Assembly: GCA_017434845.1 (NCBI GenBank)
Contig: JAFSGD010000060.1
Span: 1-64,000 of the forward strand
Length of the DNA: 64,000 bases
Direction of reading: 5' to 3'
DNA from: Clostridia bacterium
GTDB lineage: Bacteria; Bacillota; Clostridia; Oscillospirales; CAG-382
Of the stretch, positions 61,445-64,000 are shown in pieces. Positions within the stretch are counted from its first letter, which is position 1. Every line of letters starts with the position of its first letter. Made by a program: the position numbers and the translations under genes. The notes below the pieces were generated by a model that was not told the origin of the DNA, did not search any database, and was given only the letters and a program-made list of their open reading frames with translations.

Positions 61445-62704
61445 TCAATCGGTTGCTTCAACGATTTTGTTTACGTTATAGAACAGTTGCTCTTCATCGA
61501 TGGTGAGAAGCTGTTTGTTTTTCATAACGACCTTGCCGTTAAGAACGAGCGTGTCGGTCTCGCTGCCGTCGCAGCAATAGCAAACTGCGGCGTAATAGTT
61601 GCGAAGCGGAACCATTTGGGGCACGTTTGTGTCGAGCAGAGCAATATCTGCCGCCCAGCCCTCTTCAAGCTTGCCGAGTTTTTCAAATCCAAGCGCACGA
61701 GCGCCGTTTACGGTTGCAAAATCAAGCGCCTTCTTTGCGGGGATTGCAGTGCTGTCATAGTTGGTTCCCTTGTGAAGCAAAGTCATATAATTAAGCTCGG
61801 CAAACATATTAAGCGAGTTGTTCGAAGCCGCCGAATCGGTGCCGATACACACGTTAACGCCCGCTTGGTCGAGCTGATAGATAGGAGCAATGCCGTTGCC
61901 GAGCTTGAGGTTGCTTTTGGGGTTGGAAGCAACGCTTACGTTATATTTCGCAAGCAGGCTGATATCGTTTTCGGTAAGCTGAACGCAATGCGCGGCAAGC
62001 GTTTTGTTTTCGAAAAGACCGAGGCTTGCAACGTATTCGGTGGGGGTGCAGCCGTTATCGCGCAGGCAATCCTCAAACTCCGCCTTGCTTTCGGAAAGGT
62101 GAATGTTAAGACCGAGCCCCAAGCGTTTTGCCTCGGCGGAAACCTTTAAAAGAAATTCCTTATCGCAGGTGTAGATAGCGTGGGGTGCGAGCATGAATTT
62201 TATGTTGTCATAGCCCTTGAATTCTTCTATCTCGGCATATTGCTCGTCGAGGCGGCGTTGTCCGCCGTCGCTACCCGTTAAGCCGCGCGAAACAACCGCG
62301 CGCATTCCCGAATCGATCGCCGCCCTTGCCGAAGCACCGGGGAAAAGATGCATATCGCAAAAGGTTCCGCAGCCGCGGCGTATCATTTCGGCGCAGGCAA
62401 GCAAAGAGCCCCAATATGCCTGCTCGTTATTAAGTTTTTCTTCGCGGGGCATAACGCCCTCGAAAAGCCATTGCATAAAAGGCAGATCATCAGCGGCGTT
62501 GCGAAGCACCGACATATATGCATGGGTATGTGCGTTTACAAACGCGGGAATTGCGAGGCGGCTTCCGCCTTCGACGGTTTCATCGGCAACGAAGCCATCG
62601 GGCACCGAGCCGATTGATTTGATGATTCCGTTTGAAACGCAGATATCGGCGGTTTTAAGCTTATCGCCATCGGGCAAAATAATATTTTTAATAAGAAGAT
62701 TCAT
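61445..62704 (-). CDS. mtaD: 5-methylthioadenosine/S-adenosylhomocysteine deaminase
   Basis: A 419-aa amidohydrolase. Metal ligands: HxH in VNAHTHAYMS, His in NIHLSESKAE, His in LAAHCVQLT, Asp in CIGTDSAASNN. It deaminates adenosine-moiety thioethers to their inosyl forms. SD AAAAGGAGC is 9 nt before the ATG. First gene of mtaD-ahcY. Confidence 0.93.
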   Translation of the reverse strand: MNLLIKNIILPDGDKLKTADICVSNGIIKSIGSVPDGFVADETVEGGSRLAIPAFVNAHTHAYMSVLRNAADDLPFMQWLFEGVMPREEKLNNEQAYWGSLLACAEMIRRGCGTFCDMHLFPGASARAAIDSGMRAVVSRGLTGSDGGQRRLDEQYAEIEEFKGYDNIKFMLAPHAIYTCDKEFLLKVSAEAKRLGLGLNIHLSESKAEFEDCLRDNGCTPTEYVASLGLFENKTLAAHCVQLTENDISLLAKYNVSVASNPKSNLKLGNGIAPIYQLDQAGVNVCIGTDSAASNNSLNMFAELNYMTLLHKGTNYDSTAIPAKKALDFATVNGARALGFEKLGKLEEGWAADIALLDTNVPQMVPLRNYYAAVCYCCDGSETDTLVLNGKVVMKNKQLLTIDEEQLFYNVNKIVEATD

Positions 62705-62755
62705 TTAAAAATGCTCCTTTTACACAAAAATACTTTCCATATTTATACATTTTCT

Positions 62756-62784
62756 ATTATACAATGGAAATTTATAAAAATCAA
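62756..62784 (-). promoter_or_regulatory. Promoter of mtaD-ahcY
   Basis: Minus strand: TTGATT, 17 nt, TATAAT. Confidence 0.75.
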
Positions 62785-62793
62785 GAAAAATAG

Positions 62794-62822
62794 TTGATAT
62801 TCCAAACATTAAGTGATATAAT
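62794..62822 (+). promoter_or_regulatory. Promoter of nfnAB
   Basis: TTGATA, 17 nt, TATAAT, 40 nt before the ATG; back-to-back with the mtaD promoter. Confidence 0.75.
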
Positions 62823-62862
62823 TATAATTCCGAAAAATTGCTTTTGAAATCAGGTGTTCAAA

Positions 62863-63708
62863 ATGTTTAAAATAGTTTCCAAAGAATCGCTTAACCCCAC
62901 GGTTTCGAGAATGGTTATCGAAGCTCCCGAAATAGCGAAAAAGGCACAACCCGGTCAGTTTATAATTCTTCGTGTTGATGAAGAGGGCGAAAGAATCCCC
63001 CTCACCATTGCCGATTATGATGCAAGCGCGGGCACCGTTACGATAATTTATCAGATAGTAGGTGCTACGACCAAGCTTCTCGATTCGAAAAGCGAGGGCG
63101 AATATATTCAGGACTTTGTCGGCCCGCTCGGAAAACCCACCGAAACAGAAGGCATTAAAAAGGTTGCCGTTATCGGCGGCGGCGTTGGCTGTGCTATCGC
63201 ACTTCCCGTCGCAAAGAAGCTTCACGAGCTCGGTGCCGAGGTCCACTCGGTCGTCGGCTTCAGAAACAAGGATCTCGTTATTCTTTCCGATGAGTTTACC
63301 GCCTGCAGCGACAAATATCTTATCATGACCGACGACGGCTCTATCGGCGAAAAGGGTCTTGTTACCGATGCGCTCAGAAAGCTTATCGAAAGCGGCGAAA
63401 AATACGATGAGGTAATCGCGATAGGTCCGCTTATAATGATGAAGTTCGTTTGCAAGCTCACCAAGGAGTTCGGCATCAAAACAACAGTCAGCATGAATCC
63501 CATTATGATTGACGGAACCGGAATGTGCGGCGGTTGCCGCCTTACCGTCGGCGGCAAGGTTAAGTTTGCCTGCGTTGACGGACCCGATTTCGACGGCCAC
63601 GAGGTCGATTTCGACGAAGCCATGGAACGCGGCTCTATGTATAAAGAATTCGAGCGCCACCGCTATGAAGATACCTGCAACCTGCTTAACAAAGCAGAAG
63701 CTAACTAA
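62863..63708 (+). CDS. nfnA: NfnA-type ferredoxin-NADP+ oxidoreductase subunit alpha (sulfide dehydrogenase-like)
   Basis: A 281-aa FAD/NAD-binding protein. FAD site RIPLTIADYD, NAD site VAVIGGGVGCAIALPVAK, and a 2Fe-2S site with Cys in MCGGCRLTVGGKVKFAC near residue 225, followed by VDGPDFDG. Paired with the GltA-like partner downstream, it matches NfnAB, which balances NADH, NADPH and ferredoxin by bifurcation. The ATG at 62863 fits AGGTG 6 nt upstream; a GTG three codons earlier is possible. Confidence 0.9.
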   Translation: MFKIVSKESLNPTVSRMVIEAPEIAKKAQPGQFIILRVDEEGERIPLTIADYDASAGTVTIIYQIVGATTKLLDSKSEGEYIQDFVGPLGKPTETEGIKKVAVIGGGVGCAIALPVAKKLHELGAEVHSVVGFRNKDLVILSDEFTACSDKYLIMTDDGSIGEKGLVTDALRKLIESGEKYDEVIAIGPLIMMKFVCKLTKEFGIKTTVSMNPIMIDGTGMCGGCRLTVGGKVKFACVDGPDFDGHEVDFDEAMERGSMYKEFERHRYEDTCNLLNKAEAN

Positions 63709-63726
63709 TGCGGGGAGGAAACAAAA

Positions 63727-64000
63727 ATGCCTAATATGTCTTTGAAAAAGAACGAGATGCCGCACCAGGCTCCCGAAATAAGAAGCCGCAACTTCGAAGA
63801 GGTTGCTCTCGGCTATACCGCCGAGCAGGCGATCGACGAAGCAAAGCGCTGCCTTAACTGCAAAAACAGACCTTGTGTTTCTGGCTGCCCCGTTAACATA
63901 GCTATTCCCGATTTTATCGCCCGCGTTGCCGAAGGCGACTTTGAGGGCGCTTATGAAATAATCACCCGCCAAAGCTCTTTGCCCGCTGTTTGCGGAAGAG
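63727..64000 (+). CDS. nfnB: NfnB/glutamate synthase small-chain-like subunit, 5-prime part
   Basis: Open to the right edge (91 codons seen). After MPNMSLKKNEMPHQ, the region RNFEEVALGYTAEQAIDEA and RCLNCKNRPCVSGCPVNI carries the first [4Fe-4S] cluster Cys residues of the GltD/NfnB family. SD GGGGAGGAAAC is 6 nt before the ATG. With NfnA it would form the NADH-dependent reduced ferredoxin:NADP+ oxidoreductase. Confidence 0.9.
   Translation, partial: MPNMSLKKNEMPHQAPEIRSRNFEEVALGYTAEQAIDEAKRCLNCKNRPCVSGCPVNIAIPDFIARVAEGDFEGAYEIITRQSSLPAVCGR

Noticed and set aside
1-64000. CRISPR arrays, rRNA, tRNA, prophage or insertion sequences
   Set aside because: No regularly spaced repeats, rRNA or tRNA cores, phage structural genes or transposases were found on either strand by eye.

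Overview
The window looks like a chromosomal segment of an anaerobic, spore-forming Bacillota, most likely a gut Clostridia of the Ruminococcaceae/Oscillospiraceae type (inference). The evidence is a class III ribonucleotide reductase, a sigma-K-like sporulation factor, indolepyruvate:ferredoxin oxidoreductase, Nfn-type and Rnf-like flavin/iron-sulfur proteins, a Thr T-box, an FMN riboswitch with an ECF vitamin transporter, KtrAB, and the tail of a cellulosomal dockerin. No rRNA, tRNA, CRISPR array, prophage or complete insertion sequence was seen. Genes are densely packed, with many ATGA/TAATG overlaps and good Shine-Dalgarno (SD) sequences.

Layout. 0-2.4 kb: 3-prime part of nrdD with a fused C-terminal glutaredoxin-like domain, then trxB. 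2.6-8.0 kb (minus): an Rnf-like pair (RnfC-like, RnfD-like), two tandem RNA uracil methyltransferases and a GNAT acetyltransferase. 8.1-11.1 kb (plus): DUF4364, nth, a TtcA-like protein, a zinc-ribbon membrane protein and a BlaI-type repressor. 11.2-14.2 kb: FMN riboswitch-ribU, a 62-aa charged protein and two lipoproteins. 14.2-14.9 kb: a gene-poor island with a strong promoter, a dockerin remnant and two repeat-bounded terminator units. 14.9-22.9 kb (minus): argGHCJBDF. 23.1-28.7 kb: a two-gene envelope operon facing a small XRE regulator across an operator-in-promoter arrangement, an SPFH/zinc-ribbon protein, ktrAB, a HAD phosphatase and acpP. 28.9-44.7 kb (plus): ruvCAB, an RlmI-like methyltransferase, ecfA1A2T (ecfA1 has an in-frame amber codon), truA, DUF5711, cvpA, a PgsA-like gene, a ClpE-like unfoldase, a P-type-ATPase-like protein lacking the catalytic motifs, DUF1858, mscL and a sugar kinase. 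44.8-49.6 kb: TetR with an ABC-2 exporter, sigK, and an ABC/FtsX pair with an altered Walker A. 49.6-62.7 kb (minus): thrS with T-box, a sugar isomerase-like protein, an ACT protein, iorAB flanked by two phenylacetate-CoA-ligase homologues, nrdR, deoD, a hypothetical gene, ahcY and mtaD. 62.9-64 kb (plus): nfnA and the start of nfnB.

How it fits together. IorAB with the two CoA ligases suggests ferredoxin-linked fermentation of aryl-pyruvates to aryl-acetates; NfnAB would balance ferredoxin/NADH/NADPH. mtaD, ahcY and nearby deoD are consistent with S-adenosylhomocysteine recycling through a deaminated intermediate. The arg operon supplies arginine from glutamate with ArgJ recycling. The strongest novelty candidate is the 946-aa P-type-ATPase-like protein whose phosphorylation and TGES/TGD/GDGxND motifs are all replaced, placed between a ClpE-like unfoldase and a DUF1858 protein. 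A second candidate is the isolated RnfC/RnfD-like pair whose flavin/NADH motifs appear degenerate. Motif comparisons were made by eye from knowledge of the families; no alignment or database search was run.
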